Source: Ga0077536 sp043744805
GTDB lineage: Bacteria; Pseudomonadota; Gammaproteobacteria; Ga0077536
Assembly (NCBI GenBank): GCA_043744805.1
Contig: JAYTTZ010000299.1
Span: forward strand, 1-45,093
Reading direction: 5' to 3'
DNA: 45,093 nucleotides
Part shown: piece after piece, positions 16,235-25,547 of the stretch
Layout of the letters: each line of letters opens with the position of its first letter
How positions within the stretch are numbered: the first letter of the stretch is position 1
The notes under the pieces: model-generated
The model's database searches: none
What the model was told of the DNA's origin: nothing
The model's input: the letters and a program-made list of their open reading frames with translations, nothing else
Translations under genes and position numbers: made by a program

Positions 16235-16772
16235 GGGTGCCGGCGCCTTGTGGTGGATCGGAATCCAGCAGATGGGGGCGCATGTGCGCAATCAAAGTGG
16301 CACAGCCCGCCACGAGCGGCGCCCGTCGCGCAGGGAGGGCAAGGGCGTAGGCGCCGGCGGTGGGCATGAGGGTGTCGACGTCTTGCGGCAGGCCGCGTCC
16401 TCCCAGCAAGTGCCAGACGAAATCTTCAAGCCCGGGATTGTGGCCAATGAGCAGCAGGGTGGGCGTGTCCTGTTCGGCGGTCCGGGCGAGCAGGACTTCC
16501 GCATCCGCCAGGTACAGCGCGGGATCCCGGCGCACCTCAGGCCCGGTGTCAGCGGGCCAGGCCTCGCAGACTGCCGCCGCCGTCTGGTGGGTGCGTTCCG
16601 CTGGTGAGGCCAGCAGGCGCGTGATCCCGGGAAAGCGCTGGTGCAGCCAGCGGCCCATGTGCACGGCGTCTTCCCGCCCCCGGCCGGTGAGCGGCCGCGC
16701 GAAGTCCTGGCCAGTGGGTGACTCGGGTGTGGCGGTGGCGTGCCGCATCAGGATAAGGGTGGATCTCGACAT
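16227..16772 (-). CDS. sixA: SixA-type histidine phosphatase
   Basis: A 181-residue branch of the histidine phosphatase superfamily. The catalytic LMRHATA is at residues 8-14, the second Arg is in SPAERTHQTA and the second His in LIGHNPGLED. SixA of E. coli removes phosphate from phosphohistidine in phosphorelay and PTS proteins; the substrate here is inferred only by similarity. It heads the lipoate gene run and diverges from the cyclic-nucleotide-binding gene across 139 bp. Confidence 0.85.
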   Translation of the reverse strand: MSRSTLILMRHATATPESPTGQDFARPLTGRGREDAVHMGRWLHQRFPGITRLLASPAERTHQTAAAVCEAWPADTGPEVRRDPALYLADAEVLLARTAEQDTPTLLLIGHNPGLEDFVWHLLGGRGLPQDVDTLMPTAGAYALALPARRAPLVAGCATLIAHMRPHLLDSDPPQGAGTHD

Positions 16773-16911
16773 GGCCTTACTTTACGCGCCGCAAGGCACC
16801 TCGCTCCAGCATGGAAAATCCTCGTATCACGGTCCGAATCCGGGTTCCGATGCCTTCGCCCAATCTGTACACTCCCATGATGACAGAGGCTTGCGCAGGA
16901 CTTCCCGAAAC

Positions 16912-17781
16912 ATGGTGATGCTGAACGCAACTGTCGAGATGTTGCGCCAGGTGCCCGTACTCGGCAGCCTGAACGACAATGAACTGAAGCGCATCATCGA
17001 CTCGCCGGACAATCGCCTGGTGAGTTTCAAGCCGCTGGAGCAGGTTTTTTCGGAAGGGGACCCAGCCGACTGCATGTACCTCGTGCTGAACGGCTCCTTC
17101 GAAGTCCGGGTGCGTTCCGCGGACAACCGCGAAACCGCCATCGCCACGATCCAGCCCGGCGAATTCTTTGGCGAACAGGCGCTCATGCCGGGCTCCAGCG
17201 GGCGACGCAACGCGGGTGTCCGGGCCAACTCCGCCAGCTTGGCGTTCCGTATCGCCGGTTACGCAGTCGCGACCGGCATGGCAAAGGTCGACGCACTCAC
17301 GCAGTTCGGCGAGGACGGCGTGGCCAGCCTCGCCGACCAGGTGCGGATGCTGCTGCGTTCGGTGCGGGTGTTCCGCTCGATCGCGGCAAAGGACCTGGAG
17401 CGCTCGGACGAATGGACCAAGGTCGAGCACCTCGAAGCGGGCGATATCATCCTGCGCGAGGACGAGGAAGGCGAAGCCATGTACGTCGTGCTCGACGGCG
17501 TGGTAGAGCCCTTCGTGATGGATGACGATGGCAAGGTGGTCGTGCTCGGCCACCTTGACAAGGGCCAGTATTTCGGTGAGCAGGCCCTGTTGCCCGGTAG
17601 CCCCGGCAAGCACGCCACGAACGTTCGCGCGAAGACCGACGTCACCCTGATCAGGGTGGGCAAGCGCCACTTCCAGGCCATCGTCAAGCACGACAAGAAC
17701 CTGTACGAAGCACTGAAGGCCGTCGGCGATGCGCAACGACTACGCAAAATCGAGGCGATTGGCGGCGGCGACGACTGGTAG
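16912..17781 (+). CDS. Protein with two tandem cyclic-nucleotide-binding domains
   Basis: A 289-residue soluble protein made of two cNMP-binding domains and nothing else recognisable. The first (about residues 15-130) has GEFFGEQALMPGSSGRRNA, the second (about 145-270) GQYFGEQALLPGSPGKHATN; both match the phosphate-binding cassette with its Glu and a basic residue, though the spacing is not that of CRP. No helix-turn-helix, kinase or channel part is present, so it is not a Crp-type regulator. The overall shape recalls the paired domains of protein kinase A regulatory subunits. ATG 16912 has AGGA 11 nt upstream. An ABC exporter follows 50 bp on, perhaps co-transcribed. Confidence 0.75.
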   Translation: MVMLNATVEMLRQVPVLGSLNDNELKRIIDSPDNRLVSFKPLEQVFSEGDPADCMYLVLNGSFEVRVRSADNRETAIATIQPGEFFGEQALMPGSSGRRNAGVRANSASLAFRIAGYAVATGMAKVDALTQFGEDGVASLADQVRMLLRSVRVFRSIAAKDLERSDEWTKVEHLEAGDIILREDEEGEAMYVVLDGVVEPFVMDDDGKVVVLGHLDKGQYFGEQALLPGSPGKHATNVRAKTDVTLIRVGKRHFQAIVKHDKNLYEALKAVGDAQRLRKIEAIGGGDDW

Positions 17782-17831
17782 CCAGCGCCCCAGCGGCGTC
17801 CCTCGCCGCACCCAACCGGAACGGAACACCA

Positions 17832-18767
17832 TTGAACGCACTGGAACTCACAGGACTGGGCAAGACCTACGCGAACGGGCGGGTGGCCCTGGGGGGGATC
17901 GACCTCACGGTGGCAGACGGGGATTTCTTCGCGCTGCTCGGCCCCAACGGCGCAGGTAAATCCACCACCATCGGCATCATCACGTCGCTGGTCCGCAAGA
18001 CCACGGGCACGGTGAAGGTCTACGGCATCGACATCGACGACGACTTCCAGGCCGCCAAGGCCCAGCTTGGCGTGGTGCCGCAGGAATTCAATTTCTCGAT
18101 GTTCGAGTCGGTGTGGGAAATCGTCATGAACCAGGCCGGGTTCTACGGCCTGTCCCGGCGCAATGCCGCTGCCGAAGCCGAACGCTGCCTGCGGCAGGTC
18201 GAACTCTGGGACAAGCGTGACGAGCGCTCGCGCATGCTGTCCGGAGGCATGAAGCGTCGGTTGATGATCGCACGAGCGCTGGTCCACCAGCCGCGGCTGC
18301 TGATCCTCGACGAACCGACCGCCGGCGTGGACATCGAAGTGCGCAGGCTGATGTGGGACTTCCTGGCCGATCTCAATCGCCGCGGCACCACGGTCATCCT
18401 GACCACGCACTACCTCGAGGAAGCCGAACGCCTCTGCCGCAACATCGCGATCATCGACCGCGGCCAGATCGTGGAGAACACCACAATGAAAACCCTGCTG
18501 GGCAAGCTGCATGCGGAGACTTTCGTGCTGGACATCGCAAGCCCGAGGGACGCACTGCCTGCACAGGGCGAGTTCGCGCTCAAGCTCGTCGACAGCACCA
18601 CGATCGAAGCCGTGGTGGGTCGCGGCAGTTCGATCAACCACCTGTTCGCCTTCCTGAGCGCCAACGGCATCGAAGTCCGCAGCATGCGTAACAAATCGAA
18701 TCGCCTCGAGGAACTCTTCATGAACCTGGTGCAGGACAATGGTCGCAGCGAGGCGCCGCATGGCTGA
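17832..18767 (+). CDS. ABC-2 exporter, ATP-binding subunit (YadG-like)
   Basis: A 311-residue ATPase of an ABC-2 type exporter. Walker A is GPNGAGKST, the signature LSGGM, Walker B LLILDEPTAG and the switch His is in TTHYLEEAE. A C-terminal extension of about 90 residues is typical of drug- or polysaccharide-type ABC-2 ATPases. The start is TTG 17832, preceded by GGAACGGA; no better ATG is in place. It overlaps the permease start by 8 bp. The substrate is unknown; E. coli yadG/yadH is the nearest familiar pair. Confidence 0.9.
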   Translation: MNALELTGLGKTYANGRVALGGIDLTVADGDFFALLGPNGAGKSTTIGIITSLVRKTTGTVKVYGIDIDDDFQAAKAQLGVVPQEFNFSMFESVWEIVMNQAGFYGLSRRNAAAEAERCLRQVELWDKRDERSRMLSGGMKRRLMIARALVHQPRLLILDEPTAGVDIEVRRLMWDFLADLNRRGTTVILTTHYLEEAERLCRNIAIIDRGQIVENTTMKTLLGKLHAETFVLDIASPRDALPAQGEFALKLVDSTTIEAVVGRGSSINHLFAFLSANGIEVRSMRNKSNRLEELFMNLVQDNGRSEAPHG

Positions 18768-19554
18768 GCCCGCACGCGCGCTCGTCCAGCCGCGCTATGC
18801 CGTGGCCTTCTGGACGCTCATCTACAAGGAAGTTTCGCGCTTCATGCGTATCTGGCTGCAGACGATCCTGCCGCCCGCGATCACCATGGCCCTTTACTTC
18901 GTGATCTTCGGACACCTCATAGGTCCCCGCATCGGGCAGATGCATGGCTTTTCATACATGCAGTACATCGCCCCCGGGCTCATCATGATGGCCATCATCA
19001 CCAACGCCTATTCCAACGTGGTGTCATCGCTGTTCGGCGCCAAGTTCCAGCGCCACATCGAAGAAATCCTCGTTTCACCGATTCCCGACATCCTCATCCT
19101 GCTGGGCTTCGTGACGGGAGGCGTGGTGCGCGGGGTGATCGTGGGGATCGTGGTGACGGCGACCGCACTCTGCTTCACCGAACTGCACGTGGCCCACTGG
19201 GGCGTGACCCTGACAGTGGTGGTGCTGACGGCGGCGCTCTTCTCGCTGGCAGGCCTCATCAACGCGCTGTTCGCGAAGAAGTTCGACGACATCTCCATCG
19301 TGCCGACCTTCATCCTGACGCCGCTCACCTACCTCGGCGGCGTGTTCTATTCCATCGATATGCTGCCGCGGTTCTGGCAGAACCTGTCGCTCGGCAATCC
19401 CATCCTCTACATGGTGAACGCCTTCCGCTTCGGCATGCTGGGCGTGAGCGACATCAACATCGGCGTGGCATTCAGCGTCATCAGCCTGTTCTGCGTGCTG
19501 CTGTTCGGGGTGAGCCTGGCGCTGCTCCACAAGGGCATCGGCCTGCGGACCTGA
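18760..19554 (+). CDS. ABC-2 exporter, permease subunit (YadH-like)
   Basis: A 264-residue inner-membrane protein with six hydrophobic segments, typical of ABC-2 permeases. It begins with a cytosolic RYAVAFWTLIYKEVSRFMRI and ends KGIGLRT. Conserved stretches include YIAPGLIMMAIITNAYSNV and PLTYLGGVFYSIDMLP. ATG 18760 overlaps the ATPase stop, implying coupled expression. The earlier GTG 18739 would add seven residues without homology. It converges on dacA, whose stop is 9 bp away; no terminator is visible between them. Confidence 0.9.
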   Translation: MAEPARALVQPRYAVAFWTLIYKEVSRFMRIWLQTILPPAITMALYFVIFGHLIGPRIGQMHGFSYMQYIAPGLIMMAIITNAYSNVVSSLFGAKFQRHIEEILVSPIPDILILLGFVTGGVVRGVIVGIVVTATALCFTELHVAHWGVTLTVVVLTAALFSLAGLINALFAKKFDDISIVPTFILTPLTYLGGVFYSIDMLPRFWQNLSLGNPILYMVNAFRFGMLGVSDINIGVAFSVISLFCVLLFGVSLALLHKGIGLRT

Positions 19555-19563
19555 GCGTAGCGC

Positions 19564-20703
19564 CTACTGGATCATCAAGCGGACGCGATCGATGAGCTGG
19601 CTCACCATCGAGCCTGCCGCCACATCCTCGAGTGCCAGCAGCGGAATACTGGCGATTCCCCTGCCGTTCAATTCGATGTGCACCTGGCCCAGGACCTGGC
19701 CGGCCTTGATGGGGGCTTCGAGCTGCGCCGGCAGGTCGACGTTGGCCTTCAGCTTGGTGTACTGACCGCGCGGGAAGACCACGCTTGCACCGCCTGGGCC
19801 CGGCCCCACCTTCACCGTCTCCTGCGCGCCGTACCAGACTCGGGCGTCCGCCACCTTGCTGTTTGCCGCGTAGAGGCGCTTCGATTCGTAGAACTGGAAG
19901 CCGTACTTGAGCAGCGCCTGGCTGGCACGGGTGCGCGCGCCATTGGAGTCGGTGCCCATCACCACGGAGATGAGGCGCATGTCCTCGCGCCTGGCGGAAC
20001 CCACCAGGCAGTAGCCTGCCGAATCGGTGTGACCCGTCTTGATACCGTCTACCGACGGGTCCTTGCCCAGCAGACCGTTGCGGTTGGGCTGGTGGATGCC
20101 GTTGTAGGTGTAGTCGGGAATGGAGAAGTACTTGTAGATGTCCGGGAAGTCGCGGATGAGCGCGGCTGCGAGCAGTGCGAGGTCGTGGGGCGTCGTGTAG
20201 TGCCCGGGATTGGGCAGCCCGGTGCTGTTCACGTAGTGGGTGTCTTGCATGCCGAGCGCCTTGGCGTGCGCGTTCATCTGCACGGCAAAGGCCTCTTCCG
20301 TACCCGACACGTGCTCGGCCAGCGCGACGCTGGCATCGTTACCAGACTGGATGATGTCGCCGTGCAGGAGTTCATCCACGGTCACGGGTCTGTTCACGTC
20401 GAGGAACATCCGCGAGCCTTCCTGTTGCCACGCGTATTCGCTGACGACGGTTGAGTCGGTGAGCCTGATATGCCCTTCGCGGAGCGCGTGGGCGACCGTG
20501 TAGACCGTCATGATCTTGGTGAGGCTGGCGGGCTCGGTGCGGGTATTGGCGTCCTTTTCCGCAAGGACCTGGCCAGTGTCGAAGTCCACGAGGAGGTAGG
20601 ATCGGGCGGGAACTTCGGGCGCCGCCGGGACGGCGTTGAGGTCCGCCCCGGCGACGGCGGTATAGGAAATGAAAAACGCGGCGACAAGGATTTTGACGTT
20701 CAC
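19564..20703 (-). CDS. dacA: D-alanyl-D-alanine carboxypeptidase (PBP5/6 type)
   Basis: A 379-residue periplasmic penicillin-binding protein that trims pentapeptides in peptidoglycan. The signal peptide covers residues 1-20. The active-site motifs are all present: SLTK (S-x-x-K), SGN and KTG in DGIKTGHTDSAG. A C-terminal beta domain and an amphipathic anchor helix (SQLIDRVRLMIQ) complete the class A form. The start is GTG 20703. It follows rlpA on the same strand after 37 bp and ends the cell-wall gene run. Confidence 0.95.
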   Translation of the reverse strand: MNVKILVAAFFISYTAVAGADLNAVPAAPEVPARSYLLVDFDTGQVLAEKDANTRTEPASLTKIMTVYTVAHALREGHIRLTDSTVVSEYAWQQEGSRMFLDVNRPVTVDELLHGDIIQSGNDASVALAEHVSGTEEAFAVQMNAHAKALGMQDTHYVNSTGLPNPGHYTTPHDLALLAAALIRDFPDIYKYFSIPDYTYNGIHQPNRNGLLGKDPSVDGIKTGHTDSAGYCLVGSARREDMRLISVVMGTDSNGARTRASQALLKYGFQFYESKRLYAANSKVADARVWYGAQETVKVGPGPGGASVVFPRGQYTKLKANVDLPAQLEAPIKAGQVLGQVHIELNGRGIASIPLLALEDVAAGSMVSQLIDRVRLMIQ

Positions 20704-20740
20704 TGTTGGGTCCTGGGCATGGCGGGCTGGCCGCGAGCCC

Positions 20741-21553
20741 TCAATGGTTCACGAAAACATGCCCGCTGATGCCGGCGCGCGCCAGCGCGTCCAGCGCGGC
20801 ATCGGCGTGGTCGACATCCTGGATGGGACCGACCTGCACCTTGTAAAGACGGCGACCACCGCTGCGGTCTTCCAGCACCCGGATCGGTAGCTCAAGCACT
20901 GGTGCGGCGCGATCGTGCAGGCGATCGGCGTTCTCACGCGTGCCGAAGGCCCCGATCTGCAGATACATCCTTGCCGGGTGCCCCGGGCTAACGGGCAGCC
21001 GCGGCAGTTCCGAGTCCGGCTGGTCCACCGCGCGGATTTCCACGAAAGCCGTGCCCTTGGCCACCACGTCGAGCTTGAGCGCGGCGGCATAGGACAGGTC
21101 AATGATCCGGTTGTGCTTGAAGGGTCCGCGATCGTTGACCCTTAGGGTGACGCTGCGGCCGTTTTCGAGGTTGGTGACGTTGACCCATGTCGGCAGCGGA
21201 AGTTGCTTGTGGGCGCCGGTCATCTGGTACATGTCGTACTGCTCGCGGGTTGACGTGAGCTTGCCGTGGAAATCCGGTCCGTACCACGACGCGATCCCCC
21301 GCTCGATGAAACCATGACTCGATTTGAGCACCGTATACCGCTGACCGAAGACTTCGTAGGACGCCGGGTTGCCATAGGCGCTGTAGCCGTCGGCCTTGAG
21401 CCGGGGCTGGCCAGCGGGCGCCTGGGGCGGCGGCGGGGTGGTGGCCACGGGTGCGCTGGTTTTGTGGGAAAAGAGGCCGCAGCCGGCCAGCACTAGCGTC
21501 GCCAGCAGCAGGCTCGCGTGGCGCAGGGCATTGCGGCCCGCAGCGCCGCGCAC
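20741..21553 (-). CDS. rlpA: RlpA-family septal lipoprotein / lytic transglycosylase
   Basis: A 270-residue outer-membrane lipoprotein: the lipobox LAGC puts the acylated Cys at 25. The double-psi barrel carries GIASWYGPDFHGKLT, EQYDMYQMTGAH and LRVNDRGPFKHNRIIDLS, keeping the catalytic-type Glu and Asp. In place of the usual TANGE it reads TSTRE. A SPOR domain at the C-terminus binds denuded septal glycan strands. RlpA of Pseudomonas cleaves such strands; this activity is inferred here. GTG 21553 is the start, 2 bp after the mltB stop. Confidence 0.92.
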   Translation of the reverse strand: MRGAAGRNALRHASLLLATLVLAGCGLFSHKTSAPVATTPPPPQAPAGQPRLKADGYSAYGNPASYEVFGQRYTVLKSSHGFIERGIASWYGPDFHGKLTSTREQYDMYQMTGAHKQLPLPTWVNVTNLENGRSVTLRVNDRGPFKHNRIIDLSYAAALKLDVVAKGTAFVEIRAVDQPDSELPRLPVSPGHPARMYLQIGAFGTRENADRLHDRAAPVLELPIRVLEDRSGGRRLYKVQVGPIQDVDHADAALDALARAGISGHVFVNH

Positions 21554-21555
21554 GG

Positions 21556-22554
21556 TCAGTGTTCCTTGCCGCGCGACTTCGCCAGCGCCTCGGCCAGCTG
21601 CGTCACGGCCAAGGCATATTTTGGGCTGCGGTTATAGCGCGTGATGGCGTAGAAATTCCTGAATCCGAGCCAGTATTCGGACGCATCGCGATTTTCATAG
21701 CCGAGCAGCACGGCGTCCAGGGTGTCGTCCACCGCGTCGAGCGGCTTAACACCCTGGGCGCGGTAGGCGGCGACGGTGCGCTTCAAGTCCACCTTGTCGC
21801 TCGCCTGGCCAGCATTGGCCGGAGCATCGAGCACCGGCACCGCGATGGGCTGGCCGGGCACCCAGCCGTGCCCCTTGAGGTAGTTGGCGACGCTGCCGAT
21901 GGCATCCACCGGGTTGTTCCAGATATCGCGATGGCCGTCGCCATCGAAATCAACGGCGAAGTTACGGAAGCTACTTGGCATGAACTGGGGCAGGCCCATC
22001 GCACCGGCATAGGAACCCTTGGGTGCCAGCGCATCGAGGTTTTCATCCCGCGCGAGCAGGAAGAAGTTCTCGAGTTCCGAGCGGAAGAACGGCGCGCGCG
22101 GGGGGTAGTGGAAGGCCAGGGTCGCCAGGGCCTCCATCACGCCGAACTTGCCGGTATTGCGGCCGTAGAAGGTTTCTACCCCGATGATGGCTGCGATGAT
22201 CGATGCGGGCACCCCATACTGCTTTTCCGCCGCCTCGAGCGCGCTGGCGTGCTCATCCCAGAACTTGCTGCCGGCGTTGATGCGTTCGGCCGTCATGAAG
22301 ATGGGGCGGTAGGCGTACCACGGTTTGAATTCGGCGGGCTTTGCGATGGCGGCGAGGATCGCATCGCGTCGCGTACCCTGCGCGAGCGTGGCCTCCAGGG
22401 CTTGCGCGTTGAAGCCGTGCCGCGCCTGCATCTGCGAGCTGAAGGTGGCAATGGCGGCGCTGTCGAGGCCAGCGGCGTCCGCCGTGAGGGCGACCCAGGG
22501 CAGCAGGAAAAAAATTGCGATTTTACAGCCTGCAACCTTCGATTTCAGACTCAC
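21556..22554 (-). CDS. mltB: Membrane-bound lytic murein transglycosylase B
   Basis: A 332-residue periplasmic enzyme that cuts glycan strands to anhydro-muropeptides. A hydrophobic signal segment (residues 10-27) precedes the catalytic domain; no clear lipobox is present, so the product may be soluble, unlike E. coli MltB. The catalytic Glu is in GVETFYGRNTGKFGV. AGAMGLPQFMPSSF and DFDGDGHRDIWN, the EF-hand-like loop, are intact. The start is GTG 22554. It lies between rodA and rlpA in one run. Confidence 0.92.
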   Translation of the reverse strand: MSLKSKVAGCKIAIFFLLPWVALTADAAGLDSAAIATFSSQMQARHGFNAQALEATLAQGTRRDAILAAIAKPAEFKPWYAYRPIFMTAERINAGSKFWDEHASALEAAEKQYGVPASIIAAIIGVETFYGRNTGKFGVMEALATLAFHYPPRAPFFRSELENFFLLARDENLDALAPKGSYAGAMGLPQFMPSSFRNFAVDFDGDGHRDIWNNPVDAIGSVANYLKGHGWVPGQPIAVPVLDAPANAGQASDKVDLKRTVAAYRAQGVKPLDAVDDTLDAVLLGYENRDASEYWLGFRNFYAITRYNRSPKYALAVTQLAEALAKSRGKEH

Positions 22555-22584
22555 TTGGGCGGGGTTCCTGTGCTGGATTGAAGC

Positions 22585-23685
22585 TCAGGATTCTACAATG
22601 AAGCGTCGATGGGTTTGTATCGACATCAGGATGCCCATGCTCGTCAGCAAGGTCACGATGGACGTGCCGCCGTAGCTGATGAGCGGCAAGGGCACGCCAA
22701 CCACCGGCAGCATGCCGGTCACCATGCCCATGTTCACGAAGATGTAGATGAATAGCGTAAAAGTCACGCTTGCAGCGATGAGTTTCCCGAAGACGTCCTG
22801 GGCGTTCATCGCAATGGTGAGGCCGCGGACCAGCACGAGGAGGTAGGCCGCGAGGAGCATCAACACCCCCAATAGGCCGAACTCCTCGCAGTACACCGCG
22901 AAGATGAAATCGGTGTCGTGCTCGGGCAGGAATTCAAGGTGCGACTGAGTGCCGTTCAACCAGCCCTTGCCGGACAGACCGCCGGACCCGACGGCAATGG
23001 TCGACTGGATGATGTGGTAGCCGGTGCCCAGCGGATCCGCGGACGGATCGAGCATCGTCAGGACGCGCTGGCGCTGGTATTCGTGCAGGTTGAACCACGC
23101 GACGGGCGCCATGATCGCGCCCGCCAGTACGGCAACCAGCATCCAGCGCCATGGGATCCCGGCAAAAAACACCACCAGCGTGCCCGCGGCCATGACCAGG
23201 ATGGCCGTCCCGAGATCGGGCTGTTCGATGATGAGCCCGCCCGGTATCGCGACCAGCGCCAGGGCCACGCACACCAGCGAGAAGCGCGGTGGTAGCAGTT
23301 TGTCGCTGAGGTACCAGGCGACCGTGAGGGGCGTGGCGAGCTTCATGATTTCCGAAGGCTGGAAGCGGAGAGGTCCGATCTCGAGCCAGCGGTGCGCGCC
23401 GCGCCCGGTTCCAATCAGGGCCGTCACCGCCAGCAGCACCACGCCAAGCAGGTAGAAGGCTGGCGCCCAGCGCGCCAGTCGCTGCGGGCTGAACTGGGCG
23501 ATGATGATCATGCACGTGAACCCCAGCAGCATGCGCCCACCCTGCTTGACGACCACGTCCATGGAATGGTCGGAGGCGCTGTACAGCGTGACCAGCCCAA
23601 TCGCGCAAATTATGAGCAGGCCCCCGATCAGCGGCGGATCGAGGTGCAGGCGCCCGAGCAGGCTGACCCGCTTATCCAGGCGCAT
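22585..23685 (-). CDS. rodA: Rod-shape SEDS glycosyltransferase RodA
   Basis: A 366-residue inner-membrane SEDS-family peptidoglycan polymerase with about ten hydrophobic segments. Signatures include GRGAHRWLEIGPLRFQPSEI, GGLIIEQPDLGTAILVMAAG, LPEHDTDFIFAVYCEEFG and PVVGVPLPLISYGGTS. It works with the transpeptidase PBP2, encoded just upstream. ATG 23685 is chosen because it fits the family N-terminus; it lies inside the 3' end of mrdA, overlapping it by 14 bp. Also called mrdB. Confidence 0.95.
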   Translation of the reverse strand: MRLDKRVSLLGRLHLDPPLIGGLLIICAIGLVTLYSASDHSMDVVVKQGGRMLLGFTCMIIIAQFSPQRLARWAPAFYLLGVVLLAVTALIGTGRGAHRWLEIGPLRFQPSEIMKLATPLTVAWYLSDKLLPPRFSLVCVALALVAIPGGLIIEQPDLGTAILVMAAGTLVVFFAGIPWRWMLVAVLAGAIMAPVAWFNLHEYQRQRVLTMLDPSADPLGTGYHIIQSTIAVGSGGLSGKGWLNGTQSHLEFLPEHDTDFIFAVYCEEFGLLGVLMLLAAYLLVLVRGLTIAMNAQDVFGKLIAASVTFTLFIYIFVNMGMVTGMLPVVGVPLPLISYGGTSIVTLLTSMGILMSIQTHRRFIVES

Positions 23686-25537
23686 TCGCTGCCTGCTGTT
23701 GTAGCGCGAGATAGAAGTCGAACAGGGTACGCGCGATCGGCGCGGCCGTGTGGGCACCGGACTCACCGTTCTCGACGATGATGCCGAGCGCGAGCCTTGG
23801 CTGCTCCAGCGGCGCGAAGGCCAGGAACAGCGCGTGGTCGCGCAACTCCTTGGTAATGTCCTTCACGTTGATGCGCTTGTCCTGAGCGATGCCGAAGAGC
23901 TGCGCGGTGCCGGTCTTGCCCCCGTACTGGTAGGCCGCACCCTGCCCCGTGGCACGCGCAGTACCGCGTTCGCCCTGCACGACTTCATGCATACCTTCGA
24001 TGGCAACGGCCCAGGCTTCGGCGTTCGTGATGGCGACCGGCCCGCGCTCCACCGGAACGAAGTCATCCCGGTGGCCGTCGGCCAGGGTTTCGAAAGCTTC
24101 CACCACGTGGGGGTCAATCACGCGGCCACGGTTGGCGAAGACGGTCGCCGCATGCGCGAGCTGGAGGGGACTCGCCAGCATGAAGCCCTGGCCGATGCCG
24201 TTCAGCAAGGTTTCGCCCGGGAACCACGGCAGCTTGCGCGCGCGCCGCTTCCAGTCACGGGACGGCACGAGGCCCCCGATTTCGCCCGGGAGGTCAATGC
24301 CGGTGGGCATCCCGAGGCCGAACCCCACGAACAGGTCGTGCATGCGATCGACGCCCATGTCACGGGCGAGATCATAGAAATAGACGTCGCAGGACTCCGC
24401 GATGGACCGGATGATGTCGACGGCGCCATGGCCCTGCTTCTGCCAGCAGCGGTATTTATGTTGCGCGCCGGGCAGCTGGTAGTAGCTCGGACAGAAGGTG
24501 GTCTTGTGGCGGTCGCGCAGGCCGTATTCGATCGCCCCGGCGGCCATGATGGGTTTGATGGTCGAGCCTGGCGGGTACAGGCCCTGGAGCGCGCGATTGA
24601 ACAGCGGGCGATCGCGGGCGTTCCTCAGCTCGTCGTACAGCGCGACGCTGATCCCGTTCACGAACACATTGGGATCGAAGGTGGGATTGCTCACGAAGGC
24701 GATCACCTTGCCGGTCGAGGGTTCGATCGCGATGATGGCGCCCTTCTGGCCCTCAAGCGACTTGATGGCCTCGCGCTGCAACCGGGTGTCGATGGACAAG
24801 TGCAAGGTACGCCCCGCCACCGGCGGCTGGCTTTCGACGACTCGCAGGATGCGCCCCTGTGCGTTCACCTCAACCTGCTGGTATCCCACCTGGCCGTGCA
24901 GTTCGCGCTCGTAGGATTTTTCGATGCCTTCCTTGCCGATGTGAGTCGAGCCGCTGTATTCGCTGCCATCAATGCGCCGCAGTTCTTCCTCGTTGATGCG
25001 TCCCACGTAGCCCACCACGGGCCCGATCTCCGCGCCCAGCGGGTAGTAGCGCGTGAGTCGACCGGCAATCCTGAAGCCGGGGAAGCGGTAGCGATTGGCC
25101 GAGAACACGGCAACTTCCTGCTCGGTCAGGTTGTCCTTCACCGAAATGCTGTCGAAGCGGCGGCGCTGCTTGAGTTCGATGCGAAAGCGCGAAACCTGCT
25201 CCGCGCTGAGCGCGACATAGGGCTGCACCTCGGCCAGCGCGCGTTCGATTCCAGCGGACTGCTCAGGCACGACTTCCAGCGCAAAGGAAGCACGATTCTC
25301 CGCCAGCAGCACGCCGTCCCCGCTGTAGATGAGTCCGCGGGTTGGCGGGATGGGCAACACTTTCAGGCGGTTGTCCCGGGCCAGCGTGGTGTAGTGATCG
25401 TGGTGGACGAGCTGCAGGTAGACGAGGCGCCCCACCAGCACCGCGATCAACGCGACCATGCCGATGAGGCCGAGGGACATGCGTCGCTGGAACACCAGTG
25501 CATCGCGCGAAGGTTCCTTGAGGCGGCGACCGAACAT
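23672..25537 (-). CDS. mrdA: Penicillin-binding protein 2
   Basis: A 621-residue monofunctional transpeptidase of the elongasome. A cytosolic head and one membrane anchor (about residues 20-43) are followed by the pedestal domain (NRLKVLPIPPTRGLIYSGDG). The transpeptidase domain has PPGSTIKP (S-x-x-K), SCDVYFYDLA (S-x-D type) and GKTGTAQ. ATG 25537 gives the usual short MFGRRLKEP head; upstream codons have no homology. It follows mreD by 10 bp and is partner of RodA. Confidence 0.95.
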   Translation of the reverse strand: MFGRRLKEPSRDALVFQRRMSLGLIGMVALIAVLVGRLVYLQLVHHDHYTTLARDNRLKVLPIPPTRGLIYSGDGVLLAENRASFALEVVPEQSAGIERALAEVQPYVALSAEQVSRFRIELKQRRRFDSISVKDNLTEQEVAVFSANRYRFPGFRIAGRLTRYYPLGAEIGPVVGYVGRINEEELRRIDGSEYSGSTHIGKEGIEKSYERELHGQVGYQQVEVNAQGRILRVVESQPPVAGRTLHLSIDTRLQREAIKSLEGQKGAIIAIEPSTGKVIAFVSNPTFDPNVFVNGISVALYDELRNARDRPLFNRALQGLYPPGSTIKPIMAAGAIEYGLRDRHKTTFCPSYYQLPGAQHKYRCWQKQGHGAVDIIRSIAESCDVYFYDLARDMGVDRMHDLFVGFGLGMPTGIDLPGEIGGLVPSRDWKRRARKLPWFPGETLLNGIGQGFMLASPLQLAHAATVFANRGRVIDPHVVEAFETLADGHRDDFVPVERGPVAITNAEAWAVAIEGMHEVVQGERGTARATGQGAAYQYGGKTGTAQLFGIAQDKRINVKDITKELRDHALFLAFAPLEQPRLALGIIVENGESGAHTAAPIARTLFDFYLALQQQAANAPG

Positions 25538-25547
25538 CAGTAGGTCC

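Noticed and set aside
23750..25543. 597-codon plus-strand frame opposite mrdA
   Set aside because: Shadow of mrdA; no signal, motif or plausible start context.
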